Assembly (NCBI GenBank): GCA_963514095.1 | Contig: OY741272.1 | Span: 28,407,188 to 28,471,187 of the forward strand | Length of the DNA stretch: 64,000 nt | Reading direction: 5' to 3' | Source: Eutrigla gurnardus | Taxonomy: Eukaryota; Chordata; Actinopteri; Perciformes; Triglidae | Shown here: positions 56,085 through 64,000 of the stretch, one piece after another | Position numbering within the stretch: position 1 is the stretch's first letter | How the letters are laid out: each line of letters starts with the position of its first letter | Position numbers and translations under genes: made by a program | Notes under the pieces: generated by a model | Databases searched by the model: none | The model's input: the letters and a program-made list of their open reading frames with translations, nothing else | Told to the model about the DNA's origin: nothing

Positions 56085-56938
56085 CTCATGAGTTTCTGAT
56101 GTCATTTATTTTATTTATTTATTTAAACATAAAAAAACTAAATCTACAAGTCAGTTGGGATGAAACAATAAAACCACAGTACAAATACTTTGTTACTGTA
56201 CTTAGAAACATTTTCAGGTATTTGTACTTTACTTCCTACATTTTAAAACAAATATCTGGACTTTCTACTCCTCGCATTTTCAAAACAGCCTTGTTACTTT
56301 AGCTTTAATGCATTCAAGGGGAATTATTGATTTCATCAAGCTTCATTTAGCCTTGCAAAAAATAACTGCCAGTAAAAATGTCCTTTATAGTGATATGTTT
56401 CACTTTATACTTTGAGTACATTTCTGAGCCTGTACTTTTCCACTTGTACTTGAGTACTTCTACTTTGTGTCTTTTTGACCACAAGTAGTTCTACTGAAGT
56501 AGAGAACGTCTGTACTTGTACTGTGATACCATTTACTCCTCTCACTACATAATGCAATTAAACAGAACCACAAACTCAAATTACCGCACAATTTAACGAA
56601 CCCATCTCTGACACATAATCCCCAGAACATGATCCTCAAAAAAATGTATTAAAGCATGAGATTAGTAAATATTAAGATTTCAAACATATAGCTAATAAAT
56701 AAACATCAATAGTTTAAATTATTAAATGAGACCATGTTTAAAAATAAATAAATGACAAAGTGCCTTTTAGTGCTGCAAAGAAGGAATGGCTGCTGTTTGG
56801 TCACCCAGGTCTGAAGGATACTCTCGATACAACGTCATGACGTGCATTCAGTACATACATTTAGATTTCATCGCGAGGAAGAACAGGAAAGATGATCCTA
56901 AAATAAAAATGTGGCCCGACAGATAGAGTCCACGCTCG
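56085..56938 (-). other. Possible HERC 3' untranslated region
   Basis: Non-coding sequence after the HERC stop. Overlapping minus-strand AATAAA signals lie at about 56104-56124. It also resembles AT-rich intergenic sequence, so the end is a guess. Confidence 0.3.
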
Positions 56939-57159
56939 TCACATCAAGAACCCCATCTCTGTGGTCAGCGCCTCCGTCAGCCTATCACGCATGATCTTCT
57001 TGGACGAGTACTGAGGCAGGTACAAGATGGAGTGACACGTCAGGGACTCGGGGAAGTGCTGATCATAGCACTGACCACTCTGGCGTTGCATAATGCGAAC
57101 CTTCATCTGGACCTGGTCCATGCCGAGGACAGGAGCCCTACGAAAACCGGTCAGGAACC
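56939..57159 (-). CDS. HERC terminal exon q (catalytic cysteine)
   Basis: FLTGFRRAPVLGMDQVQMKV, then the catalytic cysteine in LTCHSILYLPQYSS and a tail ending TEMGFLM and TGA. Acceptor CTCCAG. Small HERCs usually end in a similar EGF(S/L) tail. Confidence 0.95.
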
Positions 57160-60100
57160 CTGGAGAACACCAGAGTGAGTTACTTTGAGCAGCAACCTTA
57201 CTGGATCTGGATCCATGTGGATTCTGGTGTGAAGCTGCTAACAAAGTTAGTTTCATAGTTCAAGGTTCAACCTTACAGTTAAGTGTTACAGTCATCTTAG
57301 TAGCTAACTAGCATTGGTAGCGAATAGAGACCTGTCAATCAGTAGGTAAGCCCTGCCCCCTAAAGCATCCCCTGCTTTCTGGTCTGGTGGACTCTAAATG
57401 GACCATAATGTACTAAATGAACATCATGCTGGATTGAAGAAGACTTGAAACTAGAGATTGAGACCATAAACTCATGTTTACAATGTTTACTGAGATAATA
57501 CATCAAGAGAGAAGTAGGACCATTTTCTCATAGACTTCTATACAACCAGAGAGGAGTCGCCCCCTGGTGGCCAGCAGAGAGAAGTAGGACCATTTTCTCA
57601 TAGACTTCTATACAACCAGAGAGGAGTCGCCCCCTGGTGGCCAGCAGAGAGAAGTAGGACAATTTTCTCATAGACTTCTATACAACCAGAGAGGAGTCGC
57701 CCCCTGGTGGCCAGCAGAGAGAAGTAGGACCATTTTCTCATAGACTTCTATACAAGCAGAGAGGAGTCGCCCCCTGGTGGCCAGCAGAGAGAAGTAGGAC
57801 CATTTTCTCATAGACTTCTATACAACCAGAGAGGAGTCGCCGCCTGGTGGCCAGCAGAGAGAAGTAGGACCATTTTCTCATAGACTTCTATATAACCAGA
57901 GAGGAGTCGCCCCCTGGTGGCCGGCAGAGAGAAGTAGGACCATTTTCTCATAGACTTCTATACAACCAGAGAGGAGTCGCCCCCTGGTGGCCAGCAGAGA
58001 GAAGTAGGACCATTTTCTCATAGACTTCTATACAACCAGAGAGGAGTCGCCCCCTGGTGGCCAGCAGGGAGAATGACAGTTTAAGGCACTTTAGCCTGGG
58101 CTTCACTTTTCAGAATCGGTTGCTGCCTCGGAAGTTACTATACTGTAAATGTTGCGATCACCGCAGAAAAAGATCCCTTGAATTTTGTATTGAGCACCTT
58201 TAACATTTGGTACAATACTTACACAGGAAATCTTTCCTCTGGTCTTCAGTCAGCTCATCAAAAACCTCCCAAAACATTTGCATGGTGGAGGAGGAAAAAC
58301 GAAGATCCCACTCTGTGTTCTTATTGAAGTCACAAAAAAAAGATTGTTACATTGTTTGAGATGGCAAAATCAAGCATGTGGCGTAAATCAGCTGCAGAGT
58401 AAACAAGAGGAATTTGGTGTACCTGTTTCAGTTTTGCCCAGTCGTAGACATCCTGGCCTACCAGCACTCGCTGCAGCTCCCCCGGCCGAAACAACTCCAC
58501 CAGATCCTGGTCGCACACCTGGAAGAAGCCTCGCTTGAACGCCTGAAACACACCCTCCACTGATGTGTTGAAGGCGTGATTCACGTAGGCTTCCACAAAC
58601 TCCTTCCTGTTCGGCAGATTAAAGTTTCATGAAGCTTCATACGCTTGTCTACAAAACTTACTTGTGGTATACCTCAAGGATCGATTCTGGGCATCATATT
58701 TTCTCACATACTTGCCTCCCCTTGGTCACATTATTAGTCGACATAAGATATCTTTTCATTTCTATGCAGATGATACACAATTATATCCTAATGTCAGCTC
58801 TCCTGATCAGGTTGGTTGCCCTAAATGATTGCTTGCAGGTTGAGGGTCTCATAACCAATTTAAGATTTAAATATTTAAAGGTCTTACTTATTTTGTCCCG
58901 TCACTGGCTTCCCAGGATTTTGGGGATCAAGATCAACTTCTGTGCCATCCCAGTTTATCTGTTAATCAATCACAGAAAAGAGTGGAGGTTAGAGGAAAAT
59001 CTTCGGAATACTGCAACCTGGTCTCTCATTTTACATTATGTTCCCATGCAGCGAAACTACATTGGGAATCACATTTCAAGGGAAACATATTTGGTTGTGG
59101 ATTTCGTCTACTCTTGGCGTATCAGAAATTTGTTTCAAACGAGTCGACAGAAGTTCAGCCGGGACGAGGTCTGGGAAAATATGCTTCCCTGGAAACACAA
59201 GTGAGATCGCAGGAACATAATTATGTAGGAGACCAGACTTGAAACGAGACTCATAAAAGGAAATCCTTAAACACCAACCGAAAAACACATGTCCAGGTCT
59301 TCAAGGTCATCCTCGTCATAGTCCAAGACGTACTGCAGACTCCTGAGAGGGAAAAAAAGCAGTTTTATTACAAGAAATGTTAACTCTAAAACAACAAGAA
59401 TGCAGAACAAAATTATAAAAATGAATACTGACTTTCCAACGTCCGGGCTGAACTCCGTCATATCCTCCAGCGTCGGCTGCACACCGAGCAGCTTCTTGAA
59501 CAGAGCCAATGGGAATGGTAAGTGTATGATACTCTGGTTGTACAAGGCCAGTCCGCACAGGAACCCAAACAGGAAGAAGCTTGTCTTGTCCTTGTCCGAT
59601 ACCTGAATTGATAAAAGTAGAAACAATGAAAATGTATGTTGACTGGTACCATTGTTGCTCGTCACCTTCAGCAGGGAAATTCACGAAATAAAGTGAACCC
59701 TGGGTCTACGGTTTCATGGTCAACAGTTCCTGCGACAGGATTTAGGGTCTTACCGTGGAGGGGAACCACGCCAGCGTTTTGGAGTCGTTGAACATGAACA
59801 TGCCGGATTTAGTCGACACTAATTCACGAAAAAAGTGGTGAAAAAGGTCTTTTCTGTAGACCTGCGTGTGCTTTGGGTCGTCGTCGAAATATACCTGAGA
59901 GGCAAAAAGATTTCCTGTTAGGTAGACTTAGGCTTAGATTAAACAAGCAAGACAATACTTACAGGATACAATGAGATGAGATACAAAATAACTTGTCTAT
60001 TTACCATAAGTGGCTTCTTGAACGTGCTGTGATGAGCTGCAGCCAGTTGTGTGAAGGTGCCTTCCAAAAGTGACAATCGCTTCAGCTTCAGTTGAAAAAA

Positions 60101-63100
60101 ATCATCGGTATTGCGAACCCATCCGAAAAGCCAATTCGTGTATCCCTGGTGTTCCATCTATAATACAATTAAAAATACAATTTATAGAAATATATCTTCA
60201 AAAAGCCTTTTTCACGCTGCATTTTCGTTGCAAGATTATCGTTCTATTTTTCACAACATTGTTGGTGTAAAAGGTCCAGAGACAGATTGGGGGTGTCAGA
60301 GTGGTTCCTTGTCACAGAGAAGAAACCAGAAGAGACCAGGAGAGACCACCTCAGTGTGAACGGGGAGAGCCAGGAAGCCGGAACAGAAGGTTACGTTTTG
60401 AAGACATGTTATGTGAACGACCCGCCACCAGGGCAATTTAAAGAGCTGAGAAGAAGACCTTTCACATTATGATGCATGGCAACTTGAAAAGTCGTGGTAA
60501 TGTGCACGACAAGCAAAAGAAACTCAACCCTCGCTTCACCTGACATTGTTGTTTTGGTATGCTAGGTCTAATCATATTCCCGGCGCTTATTTAATACACT
60601 ATGCATACTGAGAGGTCTTCTTGCCATGATTATGGTGAGATTGCTGTGTAAAAATGCCTTAAGTTGCCCATTTACGAACTCAGCAGACACAGAGCAACGT
60701 TAACATTCATTTGGAGTCCCGTTTCTATCCGACTGGTGAATGTAAAGGCACATTTCATTCTACTTTGAGCTCTGTTTTGGTCTCCACCAAGTCACGAGGA
60801 GAATCTTAACACTGATATATTGTTTGGATAGTTTAGGTCACATGAGGCTCAGGTTACCTGAGTGCATGAAGCGTTGATGTCGAAAACCATTTTCTTCGAT
60901 TTCAGATCCATCACAAACGGGAAGTTACAAAGGACAAGTGGCTGAGTGTCCGTATCCTGAAGACAGCAAGTAAGTCATTAACTCACAAAAATGTCAACTT
61001 AAAGACCACAGACGTCAAAATCGGTCTTTTTTACATGAAGAGACACTATATGAAACAACGAGAGACATTCATTTTGTACCTGGATTTTTGACACTGAACG
61101 CCAAATCTGTAGATCCTCCTGAAGAAATGTTTGGCTCATCTCCAAACAGAAGGTTTTTTCTGAGATCTTCCGACGTCTTGGGATCCTGTCGTTGGCCTTT
61201 AAAAACAGGTACATTTAGGTAGGAGTTAATTCAGGAGAGAAGACCGGTGGGGGAAACAGAGGAAAGATCACAAGCAAGGCCGCCGATACTGACGTTGTAC
61301 ATGTGCTGGAGGACCAGCAGCAGGTTTCTGACTCCAGAGCTGCGAGGAACCAGATCCAAGGACAGGATGGTGGAGAGGGCCTGCCTCCAGACCTTTACAT
61401 GTTTGACCCTGGTGGAGGACGGCAGCAAGGACCACCAGTCCACTGAGGAAGACGACATTAAACATTTGTGTCCACCTTTAACCTTTTACCATTTCTATTT
61501 CATAACTGCTTAAACAAATAGACTTCTATCTTTGATGTAAACACTAGGAACACACCGATACCACTTTTTTCAGACCAAGTACAAGTATTTACATTTCAGT
61601 ACTTATCAAGTACTTAATAATACCACTACAGTTCTAACAATAACTTTTATTTTCATCAGATGTTCCACACTTTCTGACAAATAAAAAATTGCTCAATGCT
61701 GTCGTTGACATTTTAACATCAAACTTTGTGTTTTCCTGATGCAAACAGAGCAGAATTTGGAATATTATTAATTAACCATTTAACCGTCAGTTAAAAGTAA
61801 AAATAGCGCTGGTCCACCTTAAAAGCTCAGTCCACCTTAAGTGTTCCTGAGCCGGAGCGGCCAGAGTTGTTGCTAACTTCGAGGCTCACTTTAATTATCA
61901 GCTGGCTGAAAACGAGGCACAGGAAATTAGCTCATGTCTAGTTGTAGCATTTATTAACAAATTAAAAAAATTCTGCATTCTGCTACATTCATGCTGTAAT
62001 GTCACTGCTCACTTCATACTCACCGTCACACACTCGCTAACTATAGTACATCAGTGGAAACCCTGACAGATTCTAGCAGGCAGACACACAGCTGACAACT
62101 TCGCTTCACAGCTAATTTACCTGATTTGGCGGAGACTACCTAGAATGCCTGTCTAGCTTCATGCTGCGGCTAAATTAACGTTAAATGAAGCACATCAGTA
62201 CCTACGACCTGGAGGCTTTCAGCAGGGAGTCTTTGGACGGCTGCGGCGACCGCCTCTGCCAGCTTGGGGCTCTGGATCACATGCAGGAGCTCGTTGAGGA
62301 GAAGGTAGATCCTCAACCCCTCCACTCCCGCCGGCTTTTCGCCGAGGGAAGGAAGCAAGTGCAGGACAGCAGCCTCAACCTGTCAAGAACAACGTAAAAC
62401 CCACAAGGAGCATTGCTTAAAGGTTTTGAAAGTAATCTATTCATCGACCACATTTCAGTTTTCATACCTCTGTCAAAACGTTCTCCTTCTTCGCCAGTTT
62501 CTCGAAAGCAGTTTGTGCAAGTGACAAGTCCAAGCCGGAGTACTTTGAGGAGGTCTGGAAATGTCTGTCTTTGCTGCGGAGACACAATTTTGAAAATGTG
62601 ACGTGATGCGCGACAGACGAAGGAGTGAAAACGAGTGCACAGACGGCGTTTACCTTCGGTCAAGGAGCATCCGATTCATACGGGATGCAGAGGAAAACGT
62701 CCTGCGGATTTCCCTGTGTGGTGGCGAGTCCGCGTTAAAGGAGATTGGTGATATTCAACAAAACCAGTTATGATAGAATACCTGCTGCAGCGTTATACTC
62801 ACCCTTTGATCTTCTTCCATGGTTTTGAATCACATTTAGAGAGCCATCGGTCAATCATATCATTGATAGAGTCGTTGTTTGGCTCCTCGTGAACATCCTG
62901 TGACAGGAACGACAAAGGGTTTGGTCTTGATGATTGGGGTAACCCCCCCACAAATGTGGCCTGTATTGTGTGTATTTCTGTGCATTTGTGTTGTTACCTG
63001 GACAGACGTGCACGTTGCAAATGAACAGTTTCTTCCAGCGTAGATGTTTCTAATATTGAGATCGTCAGGTGCGTCTAGAATAATAACAGAAATACGTTGG

Positions 63101-63233
63101 CTGTTTGCCATGGAAACCGAGCCATTTTAAATATGCCACACCTACGTCTTTGACCACCTCAAGCAATTCCTTGTTAGTCTCATAGTGTAAAAGTGCATTC
63201 AGAGCAAAGGCAAAATTACTTTTTTGTGCGGCG
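56939..63233 (-). CDS. Small HERC E3 ubiquitin ligase, HERC5/HERC6-like, C-terminal 690 residues
   Basis: Seventeen exons join in frame on the minus strand to a TGA at 56939-56941. The order is: the end of an RCC1-like repeat (IYAGRNCSFATC), a linker with INDMIDRWLSKCDSKPWKKI, RRTFSSASR and AFEKLAKKEN (closest by eye to HERC5/6), then a full HECT domain. HECT signatures: FELKLKR-like QLKLKRLSLLEGTF, FNDSKTLAWF, GLALYNQSIIHLPFPLALFK, EFVEAYVNHAFNTSVEGVF, FLTGFRRAPVLGMDQV and the catalytic cysteine in SLTCHSILYLPQYSS. The HECT domain therefore looks active. Role: transfer of ubiquitin or a ubiquitin-like modifier; mammalian HERC5/6 are interferon-induced ISG15/ubiquitin ligases, but assignment here is inference. 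The RCC1-repeat N-terminal part lies beyond 64000. Same strand as snrk, about 2 kb upstream of its promoter. Confidence 0.92.
57172..58115 (-). mobile_element. CTCF-motif element, longest copy, eight-unit array, HERC last intron
   Basis: In minus orientation: head (GAAGTGCCTTAAA-like), eight 70-bp units whose CCCCTGGTGG cores start at 57561+70n (n=0-7), the ~135-bp tail, then the distal part (GGGGCAGGGCTTACCTACTG ... CATGGATCCAGATCCAGTAA). Unit five has one core change (CGCCTGGTGG). No coding frame. Confidence 0.93.
57552..58066 (-). promoter_or_regulatory. Array of eight reverse CTCF-like motifs
   Basis: CGCCCCCTGGTGGCCA on the plus strand is the reverse complement of the consensus; seven of eight are intact. 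Orientation is opposite to the array at 47.5 kb. Binding is inferred. Confidence 0.6.
58223..58319 (-). CDS. HERC exon p (HECT)
   Basis: NTEWDLRFSSSTMQMFWEVF then DELTEDQRKDFL, the FW.V...L...QRK.FL motif of HECT C-lobes. The acceptor CAATAAG is pyrimidine-poor; donor CTGT|GTAAGT. Confidence 0.9.
58423..58606 (-). CDS. HERC exon o (HECT)
   Basis: KEFVEAYVNHAFNTSVEGVF then AFKRGFFQVCD, FRPGELQRVLVG and YDWAKLKQ. Acceptor GAACAG, donor ACAG|GTACAC. Confidence 0.94.
58620..58860 (+). mobile_element. Relic of an L2/CR1-like LINE reverse transcriptase
   Basis: CGIPQGSILGIIFS (58661-58705) and, after a frameshift, FHFYADDTQLY (58755-58787) are the RT motif blocks around the YADD active site. It is broken by frameshifts, short, and lies between two HERC exons on the opposite strand. 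Confidence 0.75.
58888..58958 (-). CDS. HERC exon n (HECT, short exon)
   Basis: 71 bp encoding INWDGTEVDLDPQNPGKPVT then GQNK. This supplies the segment between DLDMCF and KEFVEAYV that small HERCs need (..EL.PGG..VPVT..N). Acceptor TAACAG, donor ATAA|GTAAGA. Phases fit on both sides. Confidence 0.85.
59279..59342 (-). CDS. HERC exon m (HECT)
   Basis: SLQYVLDYDEDDLEDLDMCF then Ser. Acceptor TCTCAG, donor TTCG|GTTGGT, ends in phase 0. Confidence 0.92.
59433..59602 (-). CDS. HERC exon l (HECT)
   Basis: FFLFGFLCGLALYNQSIIHL then PFPLALFKKLLG and EDMTEFSPDVGK, the classic G...GLALYN...PFP.ALFKKLL block. Acceptor ATTCAG, donor GAAA|GTCAGT. Confidence 0.94.
59754..59894 (-). CDS. HERC exon k (HECT)
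   Basis: VYFDDDPKHTQVYRKDLFHH then FRELVSTKSGMFMFNDSKTL and AWFPST, the conserved N-lobe of HECT. Acceptor TCTCAG, donor CACG|GTAAGA. Confidence 0.93.
60005..60157 (-). CDS. HERC exon j (HECT N-lobe)
   Basis: MEHQGYTNWLFGWVRNTDDF then QLKLKRLSLLEGTFTQLA and FKKPLM. Acceptor TTATAG, donor TATG|GTAAAT. The leading ATG is internal, not a start codon. Confidence 0.9.
60858..60956 (-). CDS. HERC exon i
   Basis: DTDTQPLVLCNFPFVMDLKS then KKMVFDINASCTQ: CNFPFV.D...K is the segment that enters the HECT fold. Acceptor CTTCAG, donor TCAG|GTAACC. Confidence 0.9.
61080..61196 (-). CDS. HERC exon h
   Basis: ANDRIPRRRKISEKTFCLEM then FLQEDLQIW, comparable to the block before the HECT domain where small HERCs have KLPYE.FYI.EL. 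Acceptor TTAAAG, donor CCAG|GTACAA. Confidence 0.88.
61294..61442 (-). CDS. HERC exon g
   Basis: VDWWSLLPSSTRVKHVKVWR, then a Leu-rich stretch ending LLVLQHMYN. Acceptor CCTCAG, donor CAAC|GTCAGT, phase 0. Confidence 0.88.
61443..62201. other. HERC intron without recognised gene
   Basis: AT-rich. It contains a CCGATACCACTTTTTTCAGA-type dispersed repeat fragment (61550-61620). Nothing else recognised. Confidence 0.5.
62202..62379 (-). CDS. HERC exon f
   Basis: VEAAVLHLLPSLGEKPAGVE, then an Ala/Leu-rich helical stretch ending ESLQVV. Acceptor TGACAG, donor GTAG|GTACTG, phase 1. Confidence 0.88.
62468..62573 (-). CDS. HERC exon e
   Basis: SKDRHFQTSSKYSGLDLSLA then TAFEKLAKKENVLTE. Acceptor CCGCAG, donor AGAG|GTATGA, ends in phase 0. 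Confidence 0.88.
62654..62713 (-). CDS. HERC exon d
   Basis: EIRRTFSSASRMNRMLLDR in 60 bp. The FSSAS motif is typical of HERC5/6 linkers. Acceptor ACACAG, donor GAAG|GTAAAC, phase 2. Confidence 0.85.
62803..62897 (-). CDS. HERC exon c
   Basis: DVHEEPNNDSINDMIDRWLS then KPWKKIKG, the start of the linker found in HERC5/HERC6. Acceptor TCACAG, donor AAGG|GTGAGT, phase 2. Confidence 0.88.
62998..63074 (-). CDS. HERC exon b (end of RCC1-like repeat)
   Basis: DAPDDLNIRNIYAGRNCSFA: the IYAG..SFA pattern is the closing strand of an RCC1-type repeat. Acceptor TTCTAG, donor CCAG|GTAACA. Confidence 0.85.
63142..63233 (-). CDS. HERC exon a (most 5' exon in the window)
   Basis: Encodes NFAFALNALLHYETNKELLE and VVKDV. 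Acceptor TAATAG after a T-rich tract; donor GTAG|GTGTGG. Its phase-1 end joins the next exon to give Asp. Recognised by phase fit and composition; no ORF of 60 residues covers it. Confidence 0.7.
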
Positions 63234-63379
63234 CTATTACAAAGAAAATCAATGCAAAGATGCGAATTGACGCAAATTCACGATGGGCAGCTGTTTAAAA
63301 TATTTTGATGCGAAAGCCTATCAGTGTTGAGATACTCCTCCTGTCATTGCTGAATCAGAACAGGAGGCAAAACCTATTG

Positions 63380-64000
63380 TAGTGGTCTGTGGTCCCCCAG
63401 AGGTCTAGATAGTAGCTCACATTAGTCCAGAGACCAGACCAGACTATGTGGAGGAACCAGAGACTGTCTGTGGTCCCCCAGAGGTCTAGATAGTAGCTCA
63501 CATGAGTCCAGAGACCAGACCAGACTATGTGGAGGAACCAGAGACTGTCTGTGGTCCCCCAGAGGTCTAGATAGTAGCTCACATTAGTCCAGAGACCAGA
63601 CCAGACTATGTGGAGGAAGTCTGTGGTCCAAACAACAAGGTCTCTGCTGTATTTATGTCTAGATGACCTTATTTGGAGTGTTGATGGAGCAGCTACAATG
63701 TTAGCGTAACCTAGCACCCATCAACCAGACTCCATTCAGAAAACAAGCATTTTAAAAGTTGTTGGCTTGTGGTCTTGCAGACAGACCTAACAAAGCATGA
63801 CTTCTGAGTTTTTACAGAACATCGTCATTATGTAGTTATTTAGGCATCCTTTTTTTATCTGTTTGCTGCAATTAAATCACGACAAAATTGCAAATTTTGG
63901 GATCATACAGCTTTAGTAAACCAGCCAACGTGTGTCTTTCTCTGAACCCAGATAGGACGTTGTTTGGTTTCCCGGTGTATCTGGGACATCACAACATGTA
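63380..64000 (-). mobile_element. 81-bp-unit dispersed element copy, runs off the window
   Basis: Three to four units of CCACAGACAGTCTCTGGTTC with GAGGTCTAGATAGTAGCTCA, then the shared body to TAGTAAACCAGCCAACG and GTATCTGGGACATCACAAC. It lies inside a HERC intron. Confidence 0.85.

Noticed and set aside
58629..59204. 191-residue plus-strand frame
   Set aside because: Mixes the LINE relic with the antisense of a HERC exon; the RT motifs need a frameshift, so it is not one gene.

Overview
The window is vertebrate nuclear DNA, almost certainly from a teleost fish. It holds intron-rich genes with GT-AG junctions, very dense (CA)n/(GT)n microsatellites, many dispersed non-autonomous elements of fish type, and four genes whose spliced products match vertebrate families. 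I cannot name the species. No bacterial features, tRNA, rRNA or CRISPR array were seen.

Layout. (1) 1-16.8 kb: no exon found. It holds repeats and dispersed-element fragments and is probably intron 1 or the 5' flank of fa2h. (2) 16.8-25.3 kb, + strand: fa2h (fatty acid 2-hydroxylase), exons 2-7, with the catalytic histidine-rich membrane domain complete. The cytochrome b5 exon was not found. (3) 25.3-31.3 kb: gene-free. A telomere-like GGGTTA tract lies beside a ~164-bp satellite (about 17 units), followed by composite mobile-element sequence. (4) 31.4-41.5 kb, + strand: ano10 (anoctamin-10), 14 coding exons, 693 residues, complete. (5) 42.3-54.9 kb, - strand: an snrk-type AMPK-related kinase, 4 coding exons, 575 residues, tail-to-tail with ano10. 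SNRK and ANO10 are also tail-to-tail neighbours in human. (6) 56.9-63.2 kb, - strand: the last 17 exons of a small HERC ubiquitin ligase (HERC5/HERC6-like linker plus complete HECT domain). Its RCC1-repeat half lies beyond the right edge.

The genes are not one pathway. fa2h makes 2-hydroxy fatty acids for sphingolipids, ano10 is a TMEM16-type membrane protein, snrk is a metabolic kinase, and HERC is an E3 ligase.

The strongest unexpected signal is a dispersed element whose 70-bp unit contains a near-perfect CTCF-type motif (TGGCCACCAGGGGGCG). It is amplified to nine copies at 47.5-48.1 kb (forward) and eight at 57.6-58.1 kb (reverse). The arrays are convergent and bracket the snrk promoter and first exons. 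Other points of note: this SNRK lacks the UBA-like segment but keeps a Cys-Cys-His-Val-Leu terminus; a perfect 129-bp inverted repeat flanks the last fa2h exon; microsatellites abut several splice sites; a hAT-like insertion with an 8-bp target duplication sits inside another repeat; and each satellite unit carries an internal dyad.

All exon boundaries were read by eye from frame, GT-AG sites and family similarity. Nothing was aligned by software.
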